Shown here piece by piece: positions 15,805 through 23,388 of a DNA stretch of 36,941 nt. The stretch's first letter is position 1. The number at the start of each line of letters is the position of its first letter. Made by a program: the position numbers and the translations under genes. This DNA comes from Bacillota bacterium (GTDB taxonomy: Bacteria > Bacillota > UBA4882 > UBA8346), in NCBI GenBank assembly GCA_023429995.1, contig JAEZCE010000022.1:1-36941 (forward strand). The letters run 5' to 3'. The notes under the pieces are model-generated. The model worked only from the letters and a program-made list of their open reading frames with translations, did no database searches and was not told the DNA's origin.

Positions 15805-16080
15805 GCGCGCGCGCGCCAGAGAAAAAGAGGTATGGATATTAAATGGAAGCAGACGATGGTAGGTTGGATTTTGTGACTTGCTATGGTTTCATGCCTTAAT
15901 CTTTGCAGAATGGTATGGTTTGACCAAGGGTGATAAGGTCAATACTGGGGCATTTGTGCTGATCGGTGTGTTCCGCACAAATGCGCATTCTCCTCAAGGC
16001 AAAGCAACATCATCTTGGCGTAATGCTTCTTCTCTATTGAAATTGGGTTCTTCGCCCCAAGGGCTTGAGGAGGGTCAACT
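15805..16080 (+). promoter_or_regulatory. Structured 5' leader that can mask the Shine-Dalgarno site
   Basis: The leader of about 280 bases is long and foldable. GCATTTGTGC (15950-15959) pairs perfectly with GCACAAATGC (15975-15984). CTCCTCAAG (15990-15998) pairs perfectly with CTTGAGGAG (16064-16072), which contains most of the ribosome binding site GAGGAGGG (16067-16074). Inside this closing stem are two small helices, AAGCA/TGCTT and TTGGG/CCCAA, giving a junction. This suggests translational control by a ligand or metal. It does not match the M-box or yybP-ykoY consensus as I remember them. Confidence 0.55.
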
Positions 16081-17325
16081 TTGAAAAATATCTTTTCCAA
16101 ACGTTTTAAAAACTTAATGTTTATTTTGGGAGTGATTGGCCCGGGGTTGATCACGGTTAACGCCGGCAATGACGCGGGCGGTATCGCCACATATGCCGCT
16201 GTAGGAGCTTCCTATGGTTATAAAATGCTTTGGGGGCTCTTTTTAATCACATTCAGTCTTGGAGTTATTCAGGAAATGAATGCCAGAATGGCGGTGGTAA
16301 CCGGTAAGGGGCTGTCGGACTTAATTCGGGAACGGTTTGGAGTTAAACTGACTTTCTTCGCAATTACGGTCCTTTTAATCGCTAATTTTGGAGTTATTCT
16401 CGGAGATTTCGCCGGAGTGGCGGCCAGTATGGAGCTGTTTGGCGTAAGCAAATTTATTTCCGTGCCTTTTGTGGCTGTCGCGATTTGGTTTTTGGTTACC
16501 AAGGGTTCTTATAACAAGGTGGAAAAGATTTTTTTATTATTTACCTTTGTTTTTTTCGGGTATATTATCGCTTCGTTTTTAGCCAAACCGGACTGGGGAG
16601 ATGTTTTTAAACAAATGACCGTCCCCACTCTGGAAATGAATCCCGGTTTCTTGCTTGCTTTTATCGGAATGATTGGCACTACGATTACACCTTATATGCA
16701 ATTCTACTTGCAATCTTCCATCGTGGATAAGCATTTGACTTTAGATGAATACAGATATGAAAAATTAGATGTCTATTTGGGAGCTTTTTGGGGAAATGCC
16801 GTTTCCTTCTTTATCATTGTTTGTACGGCGGCAACCCTTTACAAAGCGGGTGTTTCCATTACCAGCGCTCAGGACGCCGCAACTGCGCTTAGGCCATTCG
16901 CGGGTCAATATGCTTTTGTTTTATTTGGAGTAGGGCTTTTCGGGGCTTCTGTTCTGGCGGCGTCGATTATTCCTTTATCCACTGCCTATGCAATTTGTGA
17001 AGCTTTCGGTTGGGAGAGCGGGATGAATAATAAGATATCCGAGGCCCCCGCTTTTTTTGGAATCTATTTGGCATTAATTGTACTCGGGAGTTTGTTGATT
17101 CTGATTCCCGGGATTTCGCTTATGAAATTGATTTTGGTAACTCAGCAGATAGCCGGAATTTTAGTCCCGGTGATTTTGATTTTTATGCTTTTCATTGTAA
17201 ATGACCAAGGGATTATGGGTGAATATAAAAATACACCCTTACAAAATTGGATTTCCTGGATTACAGTTGTTTTTATTATTGCCTTATCCCTGGTGATGCT
17301 GATTTCTCCACTTTTTAACCGTTGA
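16081..17325 (+). CDS. Nramp-related divalent metal transporter, probably Mg2+-type (NRMT)
   Basis: A 414-residue integral membrane protein with about 11 membrane segments and the Nramp fold. In segment 1 the canonical metal-binding DPGN is replaced by D31-A-G-G34 (NAGNDAGG). In segment 6 the canonical MPH is replaced by T203-P-Y205 (TTITPYMQFYLQSS). Loss of the manganese-selecting methionine and the DPGN-to-DAGG change are described marks of the Nramp-related magnesium transporter clade, so Mg2+ (perhaps also Mn2+) uptake is more likely than Mn/Fe uptake by a true MntH. The TTG start at 16081 has GAGGAGGG six bases upstream, and that site can be masked by the leader. It has its own promoter and terminator. 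Confidence 0.88.
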   Translation: MKNIFSKRFKNLMFILGVIGPGLITVNAGNDAGGIATYAAVGASYGYKMLWGLFLITFSLGVIQEMNARMAVVTGKGLSDLIRERFGVKLTFFAITVLLIANFGVILGDFAGVAASMELFGVSKFISVPFVAVAIWFLVTKGSYNKVEKIFLLFTFVFFGYIIASFLAKPDWGDVFKQMTVPTLEMNPGFLLAFIGMIGTTITPYMQFYLQSSIVDKHLTLDEYRYEKLDVYLGAFWGNAVSFFIIVCTAATLYKAGVSITSAQDAATALRPFAGQYAFVLFGVGLFGASVLAASIIPLSTAYAICEAFGWESGMNNKISEAPAFFGIYLALIVLGSLLILIPGISLMKLILVTQQIAGILVPVILIFMLFIVNDQGIMGEYKNTPLQNWISWITVVFIIALSLVMLISPLFNR

Positions 17326-17354
17326 AATATTAAAATAAATTAAATTGAAGAAGC

Positions 17355-17396
17355 AAAGCCTCGGTTTATCTGAATAAGATAAGACGAGGCTTTTTG
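17355..17396 (+). terminator. Terminator after Nramp-related gene
   Basis: AAAGCCTCG (17355-17363) pairs with CGAGGCTTT (17385-17393), with an inner TTATCT/AGATAA helix and a T-rich tail. Confidence 0.92.
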
Positions 17397-17441
17397 TTTA
17401 TAAGGGAAATTGGGGGGATTGGGAAATTTATATAGTTATAA

Positions 17442-17470
17442 TTGTAATTTATGGATTTAAATGGTAAAAT
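17442..17470 (+). promoter_or_regulatory. Promoter of the C1 protease gene
   Basis: TTGTAA (17442-17447), 17 bases, TAAAAT (17465-17470), just before a near-perfect ribosome binding site, AGGAGGTGATC (17476-17486). Confidence 0.6.
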
Positions 17471-17490
17471 TTTATAGGAGGTGATCTTTT

Positions 17491-18249
17491 ATGGATCGAA
17501 AATACTTATTGAAGCCGGATAACCCGGATTTACGGGATTACTTTTACCGCAGTCATACTCTGAAGTCTCTTAAAGAATTACCGAAGGCCATCGATTTACG
17601 CAATAATATGTCGCCTGTCGTTGACCAGGGACCGCTGGGTTCATGTACTGCCAACGCTATTGTTTCCGGACTCCGGGAATATCTGGAGATAAAGGCGGGT
17701 CAAGAACTGGTGCGTTTATCAAGGCTCTTTCTCTATTACGAAGAAAGAAGGCTCCAAAACACGATTCATGAAGACAGCGGCGCTTCGTTGAGGGACGGGA
17801 TGAAAGTTCTAGCGCAAATCGGTGTCTGCCCGGAAGAAGATTATCCTTATGATATAACGAAATTCACCGAGGCGCCCAGTCCGGTGGCGACTGCCCATGC
17901 CGCTCAATATAGGATCAATGAATATCACCGGATTGTCGACCTGAAAAGCCTTAAGGTCGCTTTGTCGGAGGGTATCCCGGTTGTCTTCGGGTTCCGGGTT
18001 TATCAATCTTTTGAATCCGAACAAGTGGTGAAGACAGGGAAAATACCGATGCCGAAAAAAGATGAAAAATTCTTGGGAGGACACGCGGTGCTGGCGGTAG
18101 GATATTGCGACCAAGAGAAAGGCGGCGACTTAAGCGGAAATTTATTTGTCCGCAATAGTTGGGGGAAGGAATGGGGAGATCAAGGCTATTGTTATATGTC
18201 TTATAAAGTCTTTAATAAGTTAGTTATGGATATGTGGACCGGACACTAA
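17491..18249 (+). CDS. C1A papain-like cysteine peptidase
   Basis: A 252-residue protein. The papain catalytic set is intact: oxyanion Gln46 and Cys52 in VDQGPLGSCTANA, His198 in GGHAVLAVGY, and Asn222 in VRNSWGKEWGDQG. There is no signal peptide and only a short N-terminal extension (about 35 residues, with KPDNPDLRDY) instead of a full propeptide, so it is probably cytoplasmic or exported without Sec. Similar bacterial proteins carry the DxRD-like opening. The substrate is unknown. It is transcribed alone from its own promoter with a very strong Shine-Dalgarno site. Confidence 0.93.
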   Translation: MDRKYLLKPDNPDLRDYFYRSHTLKSLKELPKAIDLRNNMSPVVDQGPLGSCTANAIVSGLREYLEIKAGQELVRLSRLFLYYEERRLQNTIHEDSGASLRDGMKVLAQIGVCPEEDYPYDITKFTEAPSPVATAHAAQYRINEYHRIVDLKSLKVALSEGIPVVFGFRVYQSFESEQVVKTGKIPMPKKDEKFLGGHAVLAVGYCDQEKGGDLSGNLFVRNSWGKEWGDQGYCYMSYKVFNKLVMDMWTGH

Positions 18250-18290
18250 AAACAATAAAAAAGCCCGAAAAGTTAATTTTTACCAAAAAT

Positions 18291-18340
18291 AAGAAGGTCG
18301 AGTACTAAAAGTTACCCTTAAAATACTTGACCTTCTTTTT
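18291..18340. terminator. Bidirectional terminator between convergent genes
   Basis: AAGAAGGTCGAGTA (18291-18304) pairs with TACTTGACCTTCTT (18324-18337) with one G-T pair. A-rich and T-rich flanks serve both the protease gene (+) and the M23 gene (-). Confidence 0.88.
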
Positions 18341-18352
18341 GCTTGCCAAAAC

Positions 18353-19501
18353 TTATAAATAATCTCTGGGATTCACCGGGGTCCCATTTTTACGGATTTC
18401 AAAATGCAAGTGAGGGCCGGTGCTTAATCCTGTGGTGCCGACTCTCGCCACAATCTGCCCTTTAACGACTGTTTGCCCTTTATCAACCAACAATGCCGAA
18501 GCATGACCGTAAAGAGTTGAAAAGCCGGAGCCGTGATCAATTAATAACATCTTGCCATATCCGCCATTGTACCCTGAGAAGATGACGACTCCCGAGTCCG
18601 CTGCCAAGATAGGGGTTCCAGATTCAACGGCGATGTCAAGACCGGTATGAAATTGGCGTTTGCGTAAGATCGGATGGATTCGCCATCCGAAATTCTGTAC
18701 AATTTGTCCCCTGACCGGCCAGATATATTTACCGGTACCGAGGTTGGTTTGATTTTTTTCTTGATATTGGCGGATCTCCGCTTCGATTTGTTTGGATGTT
18801 TGCTCCAACTCATCAAGGGCTTTTTCCAGTTCATTGCGGCTACCCTGGATGCTCTCCAGTTCTTTCTGCTTTTTTTGCGTGACTTCTAATTTGTTGTCCA
18901 TAGCCTGCTTGTTTTGATCTTTTAATTGAACAAACAGCTCTTTTTGGTTGTTTAACTCCTGCTTTTTTTGGACGATTTCCTGTTTTTTTTCAGCGATTAA
19001 TTTTTGTTGTCCTTGCAAGCTCTGGATCATATTAATATCAATTCTGGCGAAACGACCGACTGTTTCAAAACGGGCGACAAAATCAGTGAAGTCTTTGCCG
19101 CCGAATAAATATATCAACCAATTTTGATAGCCGTGCATGTAAAGGGTACGTAAGCGTTTATTGAGCAGTTCTTTTCTACCGCTCAGTTGCGCTTCAACGT
19201 CATTTAACTCCGATTCGGCTCTATTGACCTGGGTTGAGATTACGGAAATCTGTTGTTCGGTATTACCGATTTTATTATTTAAGTTGGCCAAATTATGATC
19301 GATTTGTTCCAACTCCTGTTGTGTTTTAACAAGCGTCCCCAAGACCGATTTTTCTTTCTTTTTGGCTTCGGCCAGTTTTTTATTGGTTTGGATGATTTGA
19401 TTCTGGACTTCATCCAGGGAAGCGCAAAGGCCCATCGACGAGCAAACAATAACCATCACCCCAATAAATCCCCAAAAGAATCGTTGTTTTAAAATATTCA
19501 T
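18353..19501 (-). CDS. EnvC-type murein hydrolase activator, coiled coil plus M23 (LytM) domain
   Basis: A 382-residue exported protein. The signal peptide is FWGFIGVMVIVCSSMGLCA. A long coiled coil (about 30-240) contains the mid-loop LLNKRLRTLYMHGYQNWL typical of EnvC/FtsX-partner proteins. The C-terminal M23 domain is GWRIHPILRKRQFHTGLDIA ... STGPHLHFEIRKNGTPVNPRDYL. The zinc-ligand motifs HxxxD and HLH are present, so it may be an active endopeptidase and not only an activator. It acts in septal or cell-wall peptidoglycan remodelling. The ATG at 19501 gives the signal peptide (GGAG about 12 bases upstream); ATG 19519 is an alternative. No ftsEX genes are adjacent. Confidence 0.92.
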   Translation of the reverse strand: MNILKQRFFWGFIGVMVIVCSSMGLCASLDEVQNQIIQTNKKLAEAKKKEKSVLGTLVKTQQELEQIDHNLANLNNKIGNTEQQISVISTQVNRAESELNDVEAQLSGRKELLNKRLRTLYMHGYQNWLIYLFGGKDFTDFVARFETVGRFARIDINMIQSLQGQQKLIAEKKQEIVQKKQELNNQKELFVQLKDQNKQAMDNKLEVTQKKQKELESIQGSRNELEKALDELEQTSKQIEAEIRQYQEKNQTNLGTGKYIWPVRGQIVQNFGWRIHPILRKRQFHTGLDIAVESGTPILAADSGVVIFSGYNGGYGKMLLIDHGSGFSTLYGHASALLVDKGQTVVKGQIVARVGTTGLSTGPHLHFEIRKNGTPVNPRDYL

Positions 19502-19865
19502 GATAAGTCGCGTCTCCATAAATAATCATCTAGAATCAAATCTATAAATACTCATCTAGAATCAGATCCATAGATTAATCATCGGCAAAAAAATCAGATT
19601 CATAAGTTAAAGGTTGCACCCTCTCAAAAATTAGGAAAAAAGGGTGATGCCTGACTCATTTCCTCAACAAGCTTGTAAGCATTTAAAATCCCCGATTTGT
19701 CATGATATTTCATAGAAAACCATTCTTTGAAAAATAAAAATTCATTACGCATATTATAATTGTTATGAAAAGTTAACCGAACTCTAATAGATTTCTAAGA
19801 AATTAATGATATTAAGATAAAGTATTATTTTTAAGGTATTTTTGTTTTTTAACAGGAGGGTCAAC
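19502..19865. other. Intergenic region with short tandem repeats
   Basis: It contains three degenerate tandem copies of a 26-27 bp unit starting TCATC at 19526, 19552 and 19579. A minus-strand frame 19752-19624 of 42 codons reads MRNEFLFFKEWFSMKYHDKSG..., ending ASPFFPNF; its composition is protein-like but it has no ribosome binding site, so it may be a remnant. No firm promoter is recognised. Confidence 0.5.
19526..19604. repeat. Three degenerate ~26-bp tandem repeats
   Basis: Copies start at 19526, 19552 and 19579. The first two share TCATCTAGAATCA and an ATC-ATA tail; the third is more diverged (TCATCGGC... then AATCAGATTCATAAG). They lie just upstream of the M23 gene. Confidence 0.6.
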
Positions 19866-21149
19866 ATGGCTTTGCATTACAGCTGGAATCTGTTTAAATA
19901 TTCTCTTAATTTGTTGCTTTTTATAACTGAAATCGGTTTATGGGGGATTTTTATTTATTATGCGGTGATTTCGATATTTGGTTGGTTTAAAAGAAAAGAA
20001 CCTTTAGCCAGCCAATTCCCTTTTAAAACGAAATTTGCGGTATTAATTGCAGCCCATAACGAAGAAACAGTCATACCCGGTGTGATTGACAGTATAAAAA
20101 GAGCCCATTATCCGAAATCTCTTTATGAAATTTTTGTAATTGCGGATAATTGTGAGGACAATACGGCTCAGGTTGCCCGGGCTCATGGAGTCAATGTTTA
20201 TGAAAGATTTGATCCGGTGAAGAAGGGAAAAGGTTTTTCGCTGGAATGGATGTTTAAAAATCTCTTTGGTTTAAAAACCAAATATGACGCAATTTGTATC
20301 TTGGATGCTGATAACTTGGTATCAGCAAATTTTTTTGCGGAAATGAATAAATATCTTTGCATGGGACATAAAGTGATTCAAGGTTATTTGGATAGCAAAA
20401 ATCCTCACGATACATGGGTTTCAGGCAACTATTCCATTGCTTATTGGATTAGCAACCGGCTTTTTCAATTGCCCCGGCATTATTTGGGTTTGAACTGTGC
20501 TTTGGGGGGGACCGGATTTGTTATGTCTACCGAGGTCTTGCGGGAAACCGGTTGGGGTGCGACATGTTTGACGGAAGATTTGGAGTTTTCAATGAAATTG
20601 GTGTTGAAAGGAATGCGGGTAGCCTGGGCTCATGAAGCGAAGATCTATGATGAAAAGCCTTTGCGATTGTCGCAGTCATGGCGGCAAAGAACTCGCTGGA
20701 TGCAGGGACATAGCGATTGCGCCCGCCGTTTTGCCGCAAAATTATTTTTGAAGGCTTTTCATGAACATGATATGGTAGCTTTTGACGCCGCATTATATTT
20801 GATTCAGCCCTTTTTAATCGTTATCAACGGGCTGGGAATGTTATTAGGAACGGTTCAATACTGCAGCAAGATGTTTGCTCTTCACCAGATGATGATAACC
20901 GGTCAGACCTGGATTTATATTGGGATTATTGCCATTTTGACCTATATTTATATTATTTTTGTAATTGCTGAAGGCAAACTGACAAAAAAAATTGTCGCTT
21001 ATTTCCTAATATTTCCGATTTACAGCCTTACCTGGATTCCCATAATCATTCAAGGTTTCATCAATCGTAATCGCCACGACTGGGTACATACAGTGCATAC
21101 CAGGGCTATTGACATTACAGATGTGGAACAATTGAAAAAAGTGGTCTAA
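19866..21149 (+). CDS. Membrane-bound family 2 glycosyltransferase (cellulose/hyaluronan synthase type)
   Basis: A 427-residue protein. One membrane segment lies at the N-terminus (LLLFITEIGLWGIFIYYAVISI). The GT-A catalytic domain has FAVLIAAHNEE, the DxD motif ILDADN, the catalytic TED in CLTEDLEFS and QRTRWMQGH (Q-x-x-R-W). Three or so C-terminal membrane segments follow. This is the processive BcsA/NodC/HasA-like layout: it would polymerise a sugar from UDP-sugar at the membrane. A polysaccharide deacetylase gene follows, which suggests an extracellular N-acetylated polymer, as in PNAG- or chitooligosaccharide-type systems, but no accessory synthase genes are present. The ATG at 19866 has AGGAGGG five bases upstream. 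Confidence 0.9.
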   Translation: MALHYSWNLFKYSLNLLLFITEIGLWGIFIYYAVISIFGWFKRKEPLASQFPFKTKFAVLIAAHNEETVIPGVIDSIKRAHYPKSLYEIFVIADNCEDNTAQVARAHGVNVYERFDPVKKGKGFSLEWMFKNLFGLKTKYDAICILDADNLVSANFFAEMNKYLCMGHKVIQGYLDSKNPHDTWVSGNYSIAYWISNRLFQLPRHYLGLNCALGGTGFVMSTEVLRETGWGATCLTEDLEFSMKLVLKGMRVAWAHEAKIYDEKPLRLSQSWRQRTRWMQGHSDCARRFAAKLFLKAFHEHDMVAFDAALYLIQPFLIVINGLGMLLGTVQYCSKMFALHQMMITGQTWIYIGIIAILTYIYIIFVIAEGKLTKKIVAYFLIFPIYSLTWIPIIIQGFINRNRHDWVHTVHTRAIDITDVEQLKKVV

Positions 21150-21153
21150 TAAA

Positions 21154-21269
21154 GGATCTGTTGCAAAATAAAATTTCTCGATAGAGAAATACAATATATA
21201 AAACTTGCTCATTATTTGATGCTATATATTGTATTTCCCTTTGATTTTAATTACTTTTGCAACAGCCTC
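21154..21269. repeat. 116-bp palindromic element with IS6-like terminal inverted repeats
   Basis: Both ends are 47 bases long and mirror each other. Outer CTGTTGCAAAA (21158-21168) pairs with TTTTGCAACAG (21255-21265), and inner GAAATACAATATATA (21186-21200) pairs with TATATATTGTATTTC (21223-21237); both are perfect. GGATCTGTTGCAAAA closely resembles the terminal repeat of IS6-family elements such as IS431/IS257 (GGTTCTGTTGCAAA), so this may be a MITE of that family. No transposase is present. Confidence 0.75.
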
Positions 21270-21279
21270 GGCTGTTTTT
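21261..21279 (+). terminator. Short terminator overlapping the palindromic element
   Basis: AACAGC and GCTGTT around a CTCG loop, followed by TTTT. It probably ends the glycosyltransferase transcript and may have been brought in by the element. Confidence 0.65.
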
Positions 21280-21410
21280 GGGTTATTTTGTTGAAATTGG
21301 CAATGGTTTGATGCAGGAAAAGGCGGGGGAAGCTTGAAATCTTTTTCGTTTTAAACATTCCTTGTGCTTATGGTGGGCTAAACTTCAACAAAACCGGAAA
21401 GGAAATCAAA

Positions 21411-22442
21411 ATGCGTTTAAAACCAATAGAATTTATGGTATTTATCGCCCTGGGGATTGCCCTGATCGTGGGTGTTCCAAAATTGGGAACCGCAGCCCAG
21501 TCCGGAGGGACCGTGGTTTTCTCCAAAGCGCCGGTTACCAGCAATGGTATAACGCCCAATGAATTAGGCCGTATTATGATTTTGGAATATCATTTAATCG
21601 GTGAGCCCGAAGGGGAATGGCGGCGGACCCCCGATAATTTCCGTAAAGATTTGCAGATGCTATATGGTAATGGCTATTATCCGGTGCCGTTGGAAGACAT
21701 GGTAACCGGCAATTTGAAGGTTCCGGCCGGTAAAACTCCCTTTGTGATTACTTTTGACGATTCCAGCCAAGGACAATTCCGTTTCCTGAAACAAGGAGAC
21801 CAAGTGGTGGTTGATCCCCGTTGCGCGGTGGGCATCATGGAATCTTTCAAAAAGAGACATCCTGATTTCCCCCTGACGGCAACATTTTACGTATTGCCTC
21901 AAATTCCAAAAGGATTACGCCTTTTCGGCCAGGAAGAATATATTCAACAGAAGCTGGCATACCTGGCTACCCATGGTTACGAAATCGGCAACCATACCTA
22001 TTGGCATCAAAATCTCGGTAAAACCGATGATGCCGGAGTCCAAAAAATGATTGCCTTATGTGTCAAAGAAGTGCAATCCTATGTGCCGGGATACCGGGTG
22101 CATTCTCTGGCATTACCCCTTGGTGTTCATGCCAAAAACCGTATCTTGGAACGTGAGGGAGTTTATCTAGATACCCGTTATCATAACGACTCGGTTTTAC
22201 TGGTGGGATCGGGCCCTGCTATTTCTCCCTTTATGAATCGTTTTGATCCTTATAAACTGGAACGGATCCAAGCCGGTGATACCGCATGGGGTCCCAAAGC
22301 GTATGTTGCCTATTACCAAAAGCATCCCTCCGACAGGTTTATCAGCGACGGAGATCCCGCTACCCTCTCGGTACCCAAAAGTTTGGCCGATAAAGTCAGA
22401 AATTCCATCCGGGGTCAATATAAAATAAAAATTGTTGAGTGA
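21411..22442 (+). CDS. Exported polysaccharide deacetylase (NodB fold)
   Basis: A 343-residue protein. An N-terminal hydrophobic signal or anchor (EFMVFIALGIALIVGVPKLGTAA) precedes a NodB domain with motif 1 ITFDDSSQGQF (catalytic Asp and metal Asp) and motif 2 GNHTYWHQN (HxxxH metal ligands). It probably removes N-acetyl groups from an extracellular polysaccharide or peptidoglycan. It stands downstream of the membrane glycosyltransferase in the same direction but is separated by a terminator and palindromic element, so any joint role is inference. GGAAAGGAA precedes the ATG. Confidence 0.92.
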   Translation: MRLKPIEFMVFIALGIALIVGVPKLGTAAQSGGTVVFSKAPVTSNGITPNELGRIMILEYHLIGEPEGEWRRTPDNFRKDLQMLYGNGYYPVPLEDMVTGNLKVPAGKTPFVITFDDSSQGQFRFLKQGDQVVVDPRCAVGIMESFKKRHPDFPLTATFYVLPQIPKGLRLFGQEEYIQQKLAYLATHGYEIGNHTYWHQNLGKTDDAGVQKMIALCVKEVQSYVPGYRVHSLALPLGVHAKNRILEREGVYLDTRYHNDSVLLVGSGPAISPFMNRFDPYKLERIQAGDTAWGPKAYVAYYQKHPSDRFISDGDPATLSVPKSLADKVRNSIRGQYKIKIVE

Positions 22443-22453
22443 TGGTTCAAGAG

Positions 22454-22485
22454 GCCGCCTAGAAAACAAGGCGGTTTCTATTTTT
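22454..22485 (+). terminator. Terminator after deacetylase gene
   Basis: CCGCCT (22455-22460) pairs with AGGCGG (22469-22474), flanked by G-T, with a loop of eight and a T-rich tail. Confidence 0.8.
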
Positions 22486-22552
22486 GAAACTCCTGGATAC
22501 TGAAATCACCATCCCAAGTTGGTTAACTTTTTATTAAAGCGGGTCCGATGAT

Positions 22553-22581
22553 TTGACTTTAAAAAAAGGAAGCGCTATACT
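22553..22581 (+). promoter_or_regulatory. fur promoter
   Basis: TTGACT (22553-22558), 17 bases, TATACT (22576-22581). Each box is one base from consensus. Confidence 0.8.
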
Positions 22582-22591
22582 TAAACTGTAA

Positions 22592-22608
22592 TTGATAATG
22601 GTTATCAA
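22592..22608. promoter_or_regulatory. Fur box upstream of fur
   Basis: TTGATAATGGTTATCAA is a 7-1-7 Fur box (TGATAAT-G-GTTATCA). It lies just after the -10 of the fur promoter, so iron-loaded Fur would block its own initiation. Confidence 0.9.
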
Positions 22609-22619
22609 TATCAAGGGAA

Positions 22620-23060
22620 GTGGTGAATATAAGCAAAGAAGAGGATATCCTTTATGAATATTTAAGAAACAAAGACCTTAAACTGACCGGACAGCGGAAA
22701 ATCATATTGGATGCCTTTCTCGGTATTGAGTCCCATATCACAGCGGAAGAACTATACGACATTATTAAGAAAAACAATCCGGAAATCGGAGTAGCGACCG
22801 TCTACCGCACGCTCAAGATTTTATGTGAGGCGGGGCTGGCCAATGAAGTCAAGTTTGGCGATAAAGTAGCCCATTATGAGCATCTCTTTGATCATGAACA
22901 TCATGATCATCTCATTTGCATTCAGTGCGGCAAGTACACGGAAGTTTGCGACCCGGAGATTGAAGAACTTCAACAAAAACTGGCGGACCGGAATCATTTT
23001 AAAGTGCTAAGGCACCGGATGGAATTATACGGAATTTGTGCGGATTGTCTAGGAAAATAA
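22620..23060 (+). CDS. fur: Fur-family transcriptional regulator
   Basis: A 146-residue metal-dependent repressor. The winged helix carries LTGQRKIILDAFL and the recognition-helix stretch PEIGVATVYRTLKIL. Dimerisation-domain metal ligands are HYEHLFDHEHHDHLIC. Two CxxC pairs (CIQCG and CADC) form the structural zinc site. Fur boxes in front of this gene and of feoA point to iron as the signal over Zur or PerR types. The start is GTG 22620 or 22623; AAGGGAAG overlaps or touches it, so the exact start is uncertain. It forms an autoregulated unit with the feo genes downstream. Confidence 0.92.
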   Translation: MVNISKEEDILYEYLRNKDLKLTGQRKIILDAFLGIESHITAEELYDIIKKNNPEIGVATVYRTLKILCEAGLANEVKFGDKVAHYEHLFDHEHHDHLICIQCGKYTEVCDPEIEELQQKLADRNHFKVLRHRMELYGICADCLGK

Positions 23061-23076
23061 TTTTTATGATTGCCGG

Positions 23077-23093
23077 TTGATAATGATTATCAA
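23077..23093. promoter_or_regulatory. Fur box upstream of feoAB
   Basis: TTGATAATGATTATCAA is a perfect 17-base palindrome matching the 7-1-7 Fur box. Its TTGATA could also act as the -35 of a promoter with TATTGG at 23101, so repression would be direct. Confidence 0.93.
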
Positions 23094-23151
23094 ATTCAAC
23101 TATTGGAATTCGAATCCCCGTCGTTGAGGCCCAATATGAAGGAGGAACACC

Positions 23152-23388
23152 ATGGTAAAGTGTCTTGATCAAATCATCATTGGTAAAAAGGGAACCATAC
23201 AGGCCATTCAAACCGATCATGTGACGAAAGAGCGACTGGAGAGTTTAGGTTTAATAAAAGGTGTTGAGATTGAGGCAGTGCGTAAGTCGCCGCTGGGAAG
23301 TCCGAAAATATTTCGATGTCTCAACACCTTGGTAGCCTTGCGTAATGATATTTCACGGCAAATTCAGGTGGAGGTTCCTAATGAATGA
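23152..23388 (+). CDS. feoA: Ferrous iron transport protein A
   Basis: A 78-residue cytoplasmic SH3-like protein: a short beta-barrel with ERLESLGLIKGVEIEAVRKSPLG and a closing VALRNDISRQIQVE strand, typical for FeoA. It is thought to modulate the FeoB channel. GGAGG lies about eight bases before the ATG. Its last eight bases overlap the feoB start, so the two are translationally coupled, and a perfect Fur box lies upstream. Confidence 0.93.
   Translation: MVKCLDQIIIGKKGTIQAIQTDHVTKERLESLGLIKGVEIEAVRKSPLGSPKIFRCLNTLVALRNDISRQIQVEVPNE

Noticed and set aside
15878..16084. 68-residue plus-strand frame ending in the Nramp-related start
   Set aside because: Weak start, and it coincides with the paired leader structure. 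It is more likely a by-product of the structured RNA than a leader peptide, though coupling cannot be fully excluded.
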